Below, piece by piece: positions 19,878 to 29,176 of a DNA stretch of 64,000 nt. The stretch lies in NCBI RefSeq assembly GCF_003325755.1, contig NZ_QORI02000008.1:62001-126000 (forward strand). The letters run 5' to 3'. This DNA is from Pseudomonas sp. SST3 (lineage in GTDB: Bacteria; Pseudomonadota; Gammaproteobacteria; Pseudomonadales; Pseudomonadaceae). The first letter of the stretch is position 1; each line of letters begins with the position of its first letter. The notes under the pieces were generated by a model, which worked only from the letters and a program-made list of their open reading frames with translations, had not been told where the DNA came from and ran no database searches. Both the position numbers and the translations under genes were made by a program.

Positions 19878-19889
19878 GGTGTCGATTCC

Positions 19890-20771
19890 TTAACGAGCTT
19901 CTTGGGCAGTGACGTCGGATTTGGTGTAGCGCTCGGCCTTGGCGTCAGCCTCGGGGTCTTCTGCGCAGGCGCCGGAGCCGAGGCCCGGCAGGTGCTTGCA
20001 GATCAATGCCTTGTAGCCGGCCGCACCGATGCACGCACCTAGCACCGGGGCGATCAGCGGGACCAGGAAGTAGGGGATGTCCCGCCCGCCGGTAAAGGCC
20101 ATCTCGCCCCAGCCGGCGAAGAAGGTCATCAGCTTCGGGCCGAAGTCCCGCGCCGGGTTCATCGCAAAGCCGGTCAGCGGCCCCATCGCGCCGCCAATTA
20201 CGGCGATCAACAAACCGATCAGCAAGGGCGCCAGCGGGCCGCGCGGCAGGCCGTTACCGTCATCGGTCAGCGCCATGATCATCCCCAGCAGAATAGCGGT
20301 AATCACCACTTCCACCAGAAACGCCTGGCTGACGGACAGCGACGCGTGAGGGTAGGTGGAGAACACTGACGCCAGCTCGAGGCTCGCGAGCGTGCCGCGA
20401 GTCATCTGTTGTGCCTGTTCGAAATCGAAAAACAGACTGCTGTAAAGTCCGTAAACCAACGCGGCGGCACAGAAGGCCCCGGCGGTCTGCGACAGGATGT
20501 AGGCGGGCACCTTGTTGCGCTCGAACGTCCCAAATAGCCAGAACGCGATGGATACCGCAGGATTCAGGTGAGCACCCGAGACACCGGCGGCAAGGTACAC
20601 CCCCATGCTGACTCCGATTCCCCAAATAACGCTTATTTCCCAAAGACCTAGCTCGGCACCGCCGAGCTTGAGCGCGGCGACGCAGCCGGTACCGAAGAAG
20701 ATAAGCAGGGCCGTGCCGAGGAATTCGGCAATGCATTTTCCCCGAAGCGTCGGGGTGGTGGGGTTACTCAT
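19890..20771 (-). CDS. glpF: Glycerol uptake facilitator GlpF (aquaglyceroporin)
   Basis: Inner-membrane channel for passive glycerol entry. Six membrane spans with the two NPA pore motifs, GAHLNPAVS and GFAMNPARDFGP; the Asp after NPAR marks a glycerol rather than a water channel. 293 residues, with a C-terminal cytoplasmic tail (EDPEADAKAERYTKSD). First gene of the cluster, 12 bases before glpK, so the two are co-transcribed. An operator-like site lies about 60 bases upstream. Confidence 0.95.
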   Translation of the reverse strand: MSNPTTPTLRGKCIAEFLGTALLIFFGTGCVAALKLGGAELGLWEISVIWGIGVSMGVYLAAGVSGAHLNPAVSIAFWLFGTFERNKVPAYILSQTAGAFCAAALVYGLYSSLFFDFEQAQQMTRGTLASLELASVFSTYPHASLSVSQAFLVEVVITAILLGMIMALTDDGNGLPRGPLAPLLIGLLIAVIGGAMGPLTGFAMNPARDFGPKLMTFFAGWGEMAFTGGRDIPYFLVPLIAPVLGACIGAAGYKALICKHLPGLGSGACAEDPEADAKAERYTKSDVTAQEAR

Positions 20772-20832
20772 GCGCAGGACCTCTTGAAGGCTGTTGTTTT
20801 TATAATCCCGAATACTGCGAGAGGTTCGGAAA

Positions 20833-20848
20833 TGTTCGGAATCGAAAA
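20833..20848. promoter_or_regulatory. GlpR-type operator upstream of glpF
   Basis: TGTTCGGAATCGAAAA: TGTTCG, four bases, CGAAAA, the best of the three matching sites. A further TATGAACAT half site lies at 20884-20892. These sit in the 320-base gap 20772-21091, which otherwise holds only the glpFK promoter region and an imperfect GC-rich palindrome around 20943-20975; I see no gene there. Confidence 0.65.
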
Positions 20849-21091
20849 CTTAGGGTCAAACGGGGTCGCTGTCAAAGTAAAAATATGAACATTTCTCTGA
20901 TGAAGGACGAACGGCCAGCCGAAGTGGCGGCCGAATGCGAGGCCCTTCTCGGGAAGGCCGTAATTTACGGCGCCTGTAAGAGGGCTGGATTTCGTTCAAG
21001 TTCGTTTTCCGGCTGTTAGGCGGCGCGCCTACTGGTGAAAGGGCAGGCCGCTGCGCTTCATGCCTCAAGCCGCCGCATCGCGACACTTCGC

Positions 21092-21517
21092 TTAGGGGCG
21101 TAAACGCGACAGGGTGGCCGGGTCGGCTTCACCATTGAAGAAAGCGTCCAGCACTTGCTGGAAGACCGGCTGGTCGGGCGCTGCAGCCGCGAAGAGGGTC
21201 ATGCTTGAGCGCAGCTTGAGGTCGTCCGGCGAGCCCAGTATCTGTCTGGCCGAGCGCTCTATATGCAGCAGCATCGCCTGGGCACATTCATGCAGTCGTG
21301 GCCCCAGCACGTCGTGGCCGAGGTAGGCGCGCGCCTCGTCCAGGTCGGAGATCGCATAGCGCCGGGCCATTTCGCTGCTGCCCAGTCCTGCGATCTGGGG
21401 AAAGATGAACCACATCCAGTGGCTTCGCTTCTGGCCCGCGCGCAGCTCTCCCAGTACACGGTGATACACCGGCGCCTGGGCCACGACGAATCGTTGGAGT
21501 TCATCTCGATCGTTCAT
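21092..21517 (-). CDS. DUF1810 family protein
   Basis: A 141-residue soluble protein with the family signature RSHWMWFIFPQIAGLGSSEMARRYAI and DVLGPRLHECAQAML. Structures of this family are helical and the function is unknown. No signal peptide or membrane segment. Single-gene unit. Ordinary base composition, conserved across many proteobacteria. Confidence 0.88.
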   Translation of the reverse strand: MNDRDELQRFVVAQAPVYHRVLGELRAGQKRSHWMWFIFPQIAGLGSSEMARRYAISDLDEARAYLGHDVLGPRLHECAQAMLLHIERSARQILGSPDDLKLRSSMTLFAAAAPDQPVFQQVLDAFFNGEADPATLSRLRP

Positions 21518-21747
21518 GGTGCGTCAGGGCCCTGGTTCAGGATGTTTTCTTGAGAGCGGCCAGGCGGCCCAATGATTCCCCGGCTCGTGTGCTCTGGCCT
21601 TTGGCGTCAGGTTGTATTGGCGGCCTGCGGTTGGCGTGAGGCTTGGCGCGTTGGTTGGCGGTCAGGATTTTTCGCCGCGGGGCGCGCCTCCCACTGGACG
21701 GTGCAGGTCTGGTCGTCTGTGCGAGAGACCGTTGGCAGCTTACCCAC

Positions 21748-21928
21748 GGTGGGTGCGGGCCTGCTCGATCTGTGTGGGAGGCCTGCCCTCGAGGCGAAGC
21801 GCTTTGGCGGTGGGCGCGGGCCTGCTCGGTCTGTGTGGGAGGCCCGCCCTCGGGGGAAGCGCTTTGGCGGTGAGTGCAGGTCTGCTTGATCTGGGTGGGA
21901 GGCCCGCCCCGGGGCGGAGCTTTTTGGG
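21748..21928. repeat. Three tandem ~60-base repeats of a REP-like element
   Basis: Units 21748-21808, 21809-21868 and 21869-21928 share a pattern beginning GGTGGGTGCGGGCCTGCTCG and containing TGTGGGAGGCCCGCCCTCGG and GAAGCGCTTTGGC. The third copy is the most diverged. The core GTGGGAGGCCCGCC.. resembles the GTGGGAGCGGGCTTGC REP family of other pseudomonads. It fills the middle of the 21518-21970 gap between DUF1810 and the ion-channel gene; no gene is credible in the rest of this gap. Confidence 0.8.
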
Positions 21929-21970
21929 GTTCTCCAGCGACGGATCAACGCCGCTCTTGCGTTGCGGCGT

Positions 21971-23002
21971 TCAGCCGGCGCTGTCCAGGCCGCCGAGACG
22001 CGCGGCGGCGATGTAGAACAGCTCGCCACCGCGTACCGGGGTGTCGTTGGCAGGATTGATCGACGGCAGGGTTTGGCCCTCAGCGCGGTAGCCTATCAGC
22101 GTCGCGTTGTGCGTGTCCTTCAGCTGCTTGTACAGCGCGCCGATAGTGCTCTCGAAGCTATCGGGCAATTGCAGGCGGTACTGCGTCGCGCCACGGCCTA
22201 CGCTGAGCAGCTCGTTGATGATCACCGACGAGCCCGGATCCTGCGAGGATCGCACCAGCATTTCGATGGCCATGCTCGATGTGCATTCCAGCTTCGGGGC
22301 GTAAGTCCGTGCGAGCTGCGCGGTCTCGCTGCTGCTGAAATGTGCGACCACATGGCCGATCGGCTTGAGCTGGTTGACGGTCAGCACCACGGCCAGGGTC
22401 AGATCGTCCGAACCGGTGCGCACCAATGTCCGCTCCGCTCCCTGTACCCCCGCGCGCTGCAGCAGTGTTGCGGAGGAGAGGCTCTCGCCACGAATGAACT
22501 CGGCCTTTCCCGGCATCGGGTTTTCCTCGAGCACGGTGTCGCAGATCACGATCAGGTGATCGTTGGAGGTCTCGTCTTCGTGCAGCAGCTCGACGACGCG
22601 CTCGCTGATTGCGCCTTCCCAGCCCACCACGACGGTATGGCCCGTGCAGGTGGCGAACGTCCCTTTGCCTTTCATGCCTTTCCTCCAGAGTTCGATTGCG
22701 GAGTTGGTGGTTTTGCCGATCACTGCGGTGAGCAGAGCGATGCCACCGATCATCAACCAAGTGGAGACGAAAATACGGCCGCCGGCCGTTTGCGGCGAGA
22801 AGTCGCCATAGCCGACGGTCAATGCAGTGGTGAAATAGAAGTAGATGAAGGTCCGCAGCTCAGTGAGGGCTGTCTCTTCGAATAGCCGTAGGCCGAGGTA
22901 TGACACACCGGCATGGATGCACAAGGCCAGCAACAGGCCGACCCAGCCGAATCTTCGGCTTAGTGCGGCCATCTGCTGGCGCAGCTGAAGCATGATCGAC
23001 AT
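21971..23002 (-). CDS. Potassium channel with regulatory NAD-binding (TrkA-N/RCK) domain
   Basis: A 343-residue ion channel. Membrane helix near 19-38, pore loop with the K+ selectivity filter TVGYGDF, second helix near 80-100, then an RCK-type domain beginning TVVVGWEGAISERVVELL (Rossmann-like) that gates the channel, and a C-terminal region ending in RGGELFYIAAARL. I use the ATG at 23002 because AAGGAG lies nine bases before it; the 84-codon extension upstream is arginine-rich non-coding-like sequence. Ligand of the RCK domain unknown. Single-gene unit. Confidence 0.88.
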   Translation of the reverse strand: MSIMLQLRQQMAALSRRFGWVGLLLALCIHAGVSYLGLRLFEETALTELRTFIYFYFTTALTVGYGDFSPQTAGGRIFVSTWLMIGGIALLTAVIGKTTNSAIELWRKGMKGKGTFATCTGHTVVVGWEGAISERVVELLHEDETSNDHLIVICDTVLEENPMPGKAEFIRGESLSSATLLQRAGVQGAERTLVRTGSDDLTLAVVLTVNQLKPIGHVVAHFSSSETAQLARTYAPKLECTSSMAIEMLVRSSQDPGSSVIINELLSVGRGATQYRLQLPDSFESTIGALYKQLKDTHNATLIGYRAEGQTLPSINPANDTPVRGGELFYIAAARLGGLDSAG

Positions 23003-23181
23003 TGGCCGTTCTCCTTGGCAGGCGAGTGAAACGTGACGGTATCGATGGGGGGATCCGATTGCCGTGAGCCCGCCGCATCCTAAAGTCCTCCGCGCCCGCT
23101 GACCAGCCCGGCAGACCCGTGCCGAGTGGCCAATAGCGCTATACGCGGCTTCAGGCGGGCTCGTCAGCCCGCCTTTGCGCG

Positions 23182-25617
23182 CTATCGCTGATCGCGGAAA
23201 CAGCTCTGACACAGCCGGAACTGCCGGCTCAACACCGGCATCGCCTTGCCGCACTGCTGGCAGTGGCGCGTTTCGCCCGACAGGCGGCGCCGGTCGCTGC
23301 CGCGCGGCTTCTTGCGGCGTGACAGTTCACGGGTGATGGCCTCGTTAAGCAGGCTGCGGTGTTGTTCGGCCTGCTCCAGCGACGGGAAATGCGCGGGCAA
23401 GGTACGCGCCAGATGCAGGTAGGTCTCGATGATGTGCAGCGAACCTTCCAGGGTGGCCAGATCGGCATCGATCAGCAGTCGGGGCAGATCCACGACCTTG
23501 TCTTGCGCAACCTTCTTCAGCCATTGCTGGGTGAAGATGGCCGCCGGGCTGTCGAGACCGCCACGGATGGGGGTGCAGGCGAAGATCCAGCGCAGCGGCA
23601 GGTCGATGGTGGGGTCGTCGATCAGCTTGATCCAGTCGGCCAATTCGTCGGGCAGCACCGAGATGAATTCGTCGCCATAGTTGATGTTGCGATTGAACGT
23701 CAGCCAGGCGCGCAGCAGGCCGGGGTCGCCCATCAGTTCGGCGATGGCCTGCAGGTGCTCGATGGACGGGCGCACCTGGAACTGCGACAGGTCCACCGGC
23801 AGGTCCTCGCTGTGGAACAAACGCTTGATCGACTGCAGCGTCTGCGCATCCAGCGCGGTGATGGTGCCGCTGTCATGGTGACCGAAACGGCCGGCACGTC
23901 CACCGATCTGCTTGACCTCCTGGACCCTGAGCTGACGATTCTGGATGCCATCGTATTTCTCATCGGTGTAGAAGCACAGGGTGTGCGCCGGCAGATTGAG
24001 GCCCATGCCCACCGCATCGGTGGCCACCATGATGTCGGCCTCGCCTTCGCGAAAGCGCCGGGCCTGTTCGCGGCGCACTTCCGGCGACAGCGCGCCGTAG
24101 ACCACCGAGACGTTCTTGCCGGTCATCTCCAGCATCGCCTTCAATTCCAGCACCGTCTTGCGGCTGAACGCCACCAGCATCGAGCCTTCGTCGAGCTGCT
24201 TGAGACTCGTTGCACGCCGCGCCACCTCGACCGGTGACAAACGCTTGGTGCGCTTGACCACCAGCTCGTCTTCACAGAGCTCGCACAGTGTCTTCAGCGA
24301 TGGCCGGATCAGTTCCGGACCGGTCATGATCAGATCGGGGGTGTAGGCGCTGACCAGTGCATCGACCCACGCCCAGCCGCGTTGGGAGTCGGCCATCATC
24401 TGCACTTCGTCGATCACCACCACGTCCCAGGGCTGATGGCGGAAACGCGCGAACTCCTCCACCGTGCAGCAGAAATGTGTCGCTCCCTCGCGAATGATCT
24501 CTTCCTCGCCAGTGACCAGCGAGCAGGGCACCCCCATCGATTCGATGCGCTCCTGGTTCTCCAGCGCCATCAGGCGTAGCGGTGACAGGTAGATCGCGTG
24601 CTCGACGCCCGTCATCGCCTCGATCGCCTGGTGGGTCTTGCCGCTGTTGGTGGGACCCAGCAGCGCCGTCCAGGTGCGGGTGATGCGCCGCGCGGCGTAG
24701 AGCTTGTGGTAGTGGACGAAACGCGGGTTGTTTTCCAGCAGCACCGCGAAGGCCATCTTTTCCTTATGGTCCTGGCGGGCGAAGCGGATGGTCCGCCGAA
24801 GCTTTTTCGGCTCCATCATGAAAATCTCGGTCAGGCGCTTTTCGCCGAGCACCTGCAGGTCGAAGTCGCCGGCTTCCTCGACCATCATCTCGAATTTGGC
24901 GTTCATCGCTTGACGGTCGTCTGCCTTCAGCTCGGCCACGTCCTGTTCGCTCAGCACATGGCCTTGACCGCCCGCAATGCGCCGCTGCATGTCGAGCGCA
25001 ATATCGCCGTGGCGCAGCTCCACCACGTAGCGCAACTCGTGCTTCACCTCGTTGACGATATCGACGGCCTTGGCGGCGAAGTCATCGAGCCGGGAGAGTT
25101 TCGGTTGCAGGCGCTGCAGGCATCGTTCCTTCTGTTCCTCCGTCATGCTGGCGAAGGGGCGTTCCAGTACGTGCAGGCGATCTCTCACCAACGTCTCGAT
25201 AGCGTCGCGGACATGCGCCTCGAAGGCATCGGTCGAGGCGCTATCGCCGATGCGCAGGGCGAAGTCAGGCTCGAGCAAATGTTGAACCGGGCCGCAGTCG
25301 AAGGTTTTTTCGACCCCGAAGACATCAACGTTGCAGCTGTAGTCGTTCAGGTCACGGTTGAGCAGTCGGCCAATCAGGCTTTCGGGATCGACACGCTCGA
25401 GCGAGGCGTTGACGGTTGGTTCATCCAGCCCCAGCCAGAATAGCCGGGCGGCTCGGCCGATTTCGGGCGGCTGATGGCCGATGTAGGTGCTGAACCAGTT
25501 TTCCTGGTGGTTCTTCTTCGGCACGAAATCCGGATGGCGCTCCGTGGCCCAATCGAGGAAACGTTGCAACCGCTCCAGCTTGCGAGCGTGACGATGTTTG
25601 ATTTCGGCCTTGCGCAT
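23182..25617 (-). CDS. SUV3-like DExH RNA/DNA helicase with C-terminal zinc finger
   Basis: An 811-residue superfamily 2 helicase. Motif I is GPTNSGKTH (residues 321-329), motif II DEVQ (403-406), motif V-like VATDAVGMGLNLP and motif VI QIGGRAGRFGHH. GPTNSGKT plus DE(V/I)Q and the RAGRFG motif are the marks of the mitochondrial SUV3 family rather than of DEAD-box RhlE/RhlB types. The first 300 residues are a charged helical domain. The last residues carry a four-cysteine zinc-finger pattern, Cys786-x2-Cys789-x13-Cys803-x2-Cys806. GAGAGG precedes the ATG. Role in RNA turnover is inferred from the family. Confidence 0.85.
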   Translation of the reverse strand: MRKAEIKHRHARKLERLQRFLDWATERHPDFVPKKNHQENWFSTYIGHQPPEIGRAARLFWLGLDEPTVNASLERVDPESLIGRLLNRDLNDYSCNVDVFGVEKTFDCGPVQHLLEPDFALRIGDSASTDAFEAHVRDAIETLVRDRLHVLERPFASMTEEQKERCLQRLQPKLSRLDDFAAKAVDIVNEVKHELRYVVELRHGDIALDMQRRIAGGQGHVLSEQDVAELKADDRQAMNAKFEMMVEEAGDFDLQVLGEKRLTEIFMMEPKKLRRTIRFARQDHKEKMAFAVLLENNPRFVHYHKLYAARRITRTWTALLGPTNSGKTHQAIEAMTGVEHAIYLSPLRLMALENQERIESMGVPCSLVTGEEEIIREGATHFCCTVEEFARFRHQPWDVVVIDEVQMMADSQRGWAWVDALVSAYTPDLIMTGPELIRPSLKTLCELCEDELVVKRTKRLSPVEVARRATSLKQLDEGSMLVAFSRKTVLELKAMLEMTGKNVSVVYGALSPEVRREQARRFREGEADIMVATDAVGMGLNLPAHTLCFYTDEKYDGIQNRQLRVQEVKQIGGRAGRFGHHDSGTITALDAQTLQSIKRLFHSEDLPVDLSQFQVRPSIEHLQAIAELMGDPGLLRAWLTFNRNINYGDEFISVLPDELADWIKLIDDPTIDLPLRWIFACTPIRGGLDSPAAIFTQQWLKKVAQDKVVDLPRLLIDADLATLEGSLHIIETYLHLARTLPAHFPSLEQAEQHRSLLNEAITRELSRRKKPRGSDRRRLSGETRHCQQCGKAMPVLSRQFRLCQSCFRDQR

Positions 25618-25807
25618 GATCGACGCCTCTCTGATCAGTTCTGCTGCCCATTATGGACAACCTGATAGCGAGTTCCGATCGTGACCGCCACGATTGGGCC
25701 GACAGAGCGCCGCGCCGCTACATTGATGCTTGATGGCTGAACGTCTCAGGTGCCCCAGGGTCGCAAAAAAGATACGCCCCTGGAACTCGCCCGCGGAGAT
25801 AACGCCA

Positions 25808-27037
25808 ATGAAGCGATCCAGTAATGCCGCTCAACGCCTTCGCACTGTCTCTCCTGCTATCGAGCGGTCAGGATACCCAGCGGGCCGATTCAAACGATTC
25901 GGGATCGCCGCATTGCTCGGGGCGATGGTGCTGGCCGGCGGCTGCGGTGACGATACCGTTTCGACGAGCGAGGCGAAGTCCGCTGCCGGTGACCAGAGCA
26001 CTGCGGCGGCGGATAGCGCTGGGTCGAGTGGCAGCGAGCGGCGGGTAAAATCCGAACTAGAGCATCCCAGTGAGCACCTGCGAGTCACCCAGTTTCCTGG
26101 CACCCTGGCCGATGCCGAGCTTTCCCGCTGGCGTGACGAGACGCCCGATATAGAAGACATCCAAATCCCATCCAGCACTGATGACGGCGAGCAGGCCGCG
26201 CTGTTCTACGACTCGGAGTCGGACGAGAAAAAGCCGCTGCTGCTGGTTCTGCACAGCTGGAGCACCGACTACCTGCAAAACATTGATATCCCGCTTGGTC
26301 AGTTCGCCATCGCTAACGACTGGGTGTTCATGCATCCGAATTTCCGTGGCCAGAACGATGGTCGTCCTGATTCGACCGCCTCGGACCTAGCGATCTCCGA
26401 CATGGAGGACGCCCTCCGCTACGCGCGCGAGAACGCCGAGATCGACGAGTCGCGGATCTACCTGCTCGGGTATTCGGGCGGGGCAATGAACGCTTTGCAT
26501 CTGGCGAGCCGTCATCCGGATGTATTTGCTGGCGTTTCGGCCTGGGTGCCGGTCTATGACCTGGTTACCTGGCATCAATGGAACGAGGCGCGCGGCGAGA
26601 AATACGCTGGCGAGATCGCACAGGCCTGCGGCGGCGAGCCGAGCGAAGGCTCCAGTGCGTTTGATGAATGCCGCAAGCGTAGCCCCAGCACCCACCTGCC
26701 GGATGTAGCGGGCGAAATCCGGGTGTTGATTGCTCATGGCATCGGCGACACCACGGTCCCGCCGGAGCAGGCGCTGCGAGCCTTCAACGATCTGGCTGAC
26801 GAAAAGGACCGCATCCCGCAGGAGCAGATCGACCAGCTCATGGAGACCCGCCAGGTCCCCGATGCCTTGCGTGAGCGCTCGGCTCAGAACAACGATGAGT
26901 TTCCACATTTCGCTGAGGCAGACGCCGATGTGCTGCTGCATTTGAAGTCCGGTCCTGCCGAGCTGGTGCTGTTCGAAGGCGAGCACGACATGCTCTACCG
27001 ACCGGGGCTGGAATGGCTGGCGCGGCAGCGTCGCTGA
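25808..27037 (+). CDS. Lipoprotein alpha/beta hydrolase (prolyl-oligopeptidase-like)
   Basis: A 409-residue serine hydrolase. Signal peptide with an unusually long basic n-region ends in the lipobox LAGGC (Cys46), followed by a Ser/Ala/Gly linker. Hydrolase core: oxyanion-side strand LLLVLHSWS, nucleophile elbow GYSGGA, an acid residue in AHGIGDTTVPPE and catalytic His in FEGEHDM. ATG 25808 follows GGAG at a suitable distance. It is 28 bases upstream of mepA on the same strand, so the two probably form one unit acting in the periplasm or at the outer membrane. Substrate unknown. Confidence 0.85.
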   Translation: MKRSSNAAQRLRTVSPAIERSGYPAGRFKRFGIAALLGAMVLAGGCGDDTVSTSEAKSAAGDQSTAAADSAGSSGSERRVKSELEHPSEHLRVTQFPGTLADAELSRWRDETPDIEDIQIPSSTDDGEQAALFYDSESDEKKPLLLVLHSWSTDYLQNIDIPLGQFAIANDWVFMHPNFRGQNDGRPDSTASDLAISDMEDALRYARENAEIDESRIYLLGYSGGAMNALHLASRHPDVFAGVSAWVPVYDLVTWHQWNEARGEKYAGEIAQACGGEPSEGSSAFDECRKRSPSTHLPDVAGEIRVLIAHGIGDTTVPPEQALRAFNDLADEKDRIPQEQIDQLMETRQVPDALRERSAQNNDEFPHFAEADADVLLHLKSGPAELVLFEGEHDMLYRPGLEWLARQRR

Positions 27038-27065
27038 TGCGGTACTCGAATCGGAACGAGGATTT

Positions 27066-27908
27066 TTGCTAGCTATGTGTTGTTGCCATCGAAAAGTGAA
27101 TCGGCTCGTCTTGCAGGCGTGGGCCGCCTACGGAATTCTCGCAACCTTCGCCGCCACCGCGGACGCGGCAGGCGGCGACTGGTCCAGCGTGACCGGGCCG
27201 CTACCCGGCGAGCCACGAATCATCGGCGAGCATGGCGCGGCGTGTCTCGTCGGCGCGGTGCAGCTGCCGCCCGAGGGGGTGGGCTATCAGGCCGTGGACC
27301 TGCAGCGCAATCGCCATTACGGCCACCCCGATCTCGTCGATTACATCGAGGGACTGGGGCGTCGGCTTGAGGAAGCCGGCATCGGTCCTATGCTGGTCGG
27401 CGATATGGCGCAGCCGCGCGGAGGGCCGATGTCCTATGGGCATGTGAGTCATCAGAGCGGGCTGGACGTGGACATCTGGTTCCGTCTGGATCTGCCACCG
27501 CTCGAGCGCAGCGAGCGCGAAGGCATCGAACAGCCGATTCTGGTCGACGAAGCGACCGGCGAGCTCGACAGCACGAGATGGACCAGCCAGCAAGCCGAGC
27601 TGATCCGTATGGCCGCGCAGGATCCGCGCGTGGCGCGGATATTCGTTGATGGCGCGGTCAAACGCGACCTTTGCGAGCGTGAATGGGACGACCGCTCCTG
27701 GCTGCAACGCATTCGCCCCTGGCCTTTCCATGACGAGCATTTGCACGTGCGCTTGCGCTGCCCAGTGGGTTCCACCGAATGCGTTGATCAGCCGGCACCG
27801 CCGCCAGGCGAGGGTTGCAAGGCGATTCTCCCCACGCCGCGCCCTGAGGCTATGGCTAGCCCACAACGTCGACTTCCTGCCGCTTGTGCCGCCGTGTTTG
27901 CTCAGTAA
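27066..27908 (+). CDS. mepA: Penicillin-insensitive murein endopeptidase MepA
   Basis: Zinc metallopeptidase that cleaves D-Ala-mesoDAP cross-links in peptidoglycan. The zinc motif GHVSHQSGLDVDIW and the second His cluster DEHLHVRLRCP are present, and paired Cys residues fit the disulfides of MepA. Signal peptide about residues 1-34 (ILATFAATADA). The first possible start is TTG 27066, four bases after GAGG; the ATG at 27075 is an alternative. About 280 residues, normal for the family. Likely co-transcribed with the preceding lipoprotein hydrolase. Confidence 0.92.
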   Translation: MLAMCCCHRKVNRLVLQAWAAYGILATFAATADAAGGDWSSVTGPLPGEPRIIGEHGAACLVGAVQLPPEGVGYQAVDLQRNRHYGHPDLVDYIEGLGRRLEEAGIGPMLVGDMAQPRGGPMSYGHVSHQSGLDVDIWFRLDLPPLERSEREGIEQPILVDEATGELDSTRWTSQQAELIRMAAQDPRVARIFVDGAVKRDLCEREWDDRSWLQRIRPWPFHDEHLHVRLRCPVGSTECVDQPAPPPGEGCKAILPTPRPEAMASPQRRLPAACAAVFAQ

Positions 27909-27928
27909 GGCGGCCGGCACACCGGTTT

Positions 27929-29176
27929 TCACTTACGGCGAAGCGCCTGGACCGCTGCCCCTAGAAAGGCATAGGTTTCCTGCTCGTGGCTGTCCATCTC
28001 GGGCTCAGGCCAGGTGCTCCAGACCACGGCCGTTACGTTTTCCTTGCGGTTGACGTAGAGAAATTGTCCAAAGATGCCCTGGGCTTCGAAGGCCCCGTCA
28101 TGGTTCGGCAATGCCTGCGCGCCCACGGGAAAGGTCCACCACTGATAGCCATAACCCAGCGCGTATTCACCGTCGTAGAGTTTGCCTGGGGCAAGGTGCG
28201 AGTCGGGGTCGACGCGACTGGCCCGCTCGACCCAACCACGCGGCAGGATGCGTTCGCCGTCGATCACTCCGTCGTTGAGGATGAACTGACCGAAGCGGCC
28301 GTAATCGCGCAGCGTGGCGGAAAAACCGCTGCTACCGATTTCCTGACCAGCCTTGGCATCGAGCTGCCAATAGGCGTCACGCTCCATGCCCATCCGCGCC
28401 CAGACTCGCTCGGAAAGGTAGTCGCTCGTGGTCATGTTCGTTGCGGCGCGCACGATCTCGCTCTGCAGGTGAGATTCTCCGGTGCTGTAGTTAAATGTCG
28501 TGCCCGGGGCCTGTTCACGCTCCAGACCAGCCATCAGCCGGAGCAACCCGTCGGGGTTGTTCGCCAATTGCAGGTCGAACAGCTGGCGCCGGTCTGATTC
28601 AGGGTCTCGGTAGGTCTCGTTCCAGCCTGCGCCTGAGCTCATCTGCAGCAGTTGTTCGATGGTGACGCCGTCGTAGGCGCTGCCTTTCAGTTCGGGCAGG
28701 TAGCGGACGACCGGATCCTGCAGGCTGCCGATCTTGCCTTGCTGCAAGGCGGCACCGATCAGGCTGGAGGAGATCGACTTCACCACGCTGAACGAGGTCC
28801 AACGAGTGGTTTCATCGTTGCCTTGACCATAGCGTTCAAGGACTACCTGGCCGTCCTTGATGATCAGAATCCCGGCGACCCGATTGCGCTGCATGAAGTC
28901 TTCGGTGCTTAGCTGCTTGCCTTCGACGGTGTACTCGACATTCAGCGATATACCCTTTGGCAACGGATAAACGTGCGGGCCGCGCGCGACTTCTCGAGTA
29001 AAAAACAGCTCATCCATGTTGCGGTAGGTGCCGGCTTGGTAGGCCGGAGGCAGCTCGTAAAGATCCTGCGCGCGACCCACCAGCTCCGGCTCCGTCGTCA
29101 TGGTTTGCTGGGTGCCGCATGCGGAGATCAGTACGGCGAGCGATGCCAGGGCGAAGACCCTGTGGGCGATTCTCAT
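27929..29176 (-). CDS. Beta-lactamase-fold serine hydrolase lipoprotein
   Basis: A 415-residue class C beta-lactamase/esterase-family protein. Signal peptide with lipobox LISAC (Cys20). Catalytic SxxK is SVVK, the second motif is YST within NYSTGES, and the third (KTG-like) position is HDGAFEAQGIFGQ. Without a KTG triad it is more likely an esterase or a D-amino-acid-cleaving enzyme than a true beta-lactamase. It converges on mepA (20 bases between stops), so neighbours on both sides are envelope hydrolases. Substrate cannot be told. Confidence 0.85.
   Translation of the reverse strand: MRIAHRVFALASLAVLISACGTQQTMTTEPELVGRAQDLYELPPAYQAGTYRNMDELFFTREVARGPHVYPLPKGISLNVEYTVEGKQLSTEDFMQRNRVAGILIIKDGQVVLERYGQGNDETTRWTSFSVVKSISSSLIGAALQQGKIGSLQDPVVRYLPELKGSAYDGVTIEQLLQMSSGAGWNETYRDPESDRRQLFDLQLANNPDGLLRLMAGLEREQAPGTTFNYSTGESHLQSEIVRAATNMTTSDYLSERVWARMGMERDAYWQLDAKAGQEIGSSGFSATLRDYGRFGQFILNDGVIDGERILPRGWVERASRVDPDSHLAPGKLYDGEYALGYGYQWWTFPVGAQALPNHDGAFEAQGIFGQFLYVNRKENVTAVVWSTWPEPEMDSHEQETYAFLGAAVQALRRK

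Noticed and set aside
21748..21928. Tandem repeats as a CRISPR array
   Set aside because: The units are adjacent without spacers and diverged; no cas genes.
23003..23254. Extended N-terminus of the potassium channel
   Set aside because: The extension is Arg/Pro-rich and unlike the family; AAGGAG precedes the ATG at 23002.
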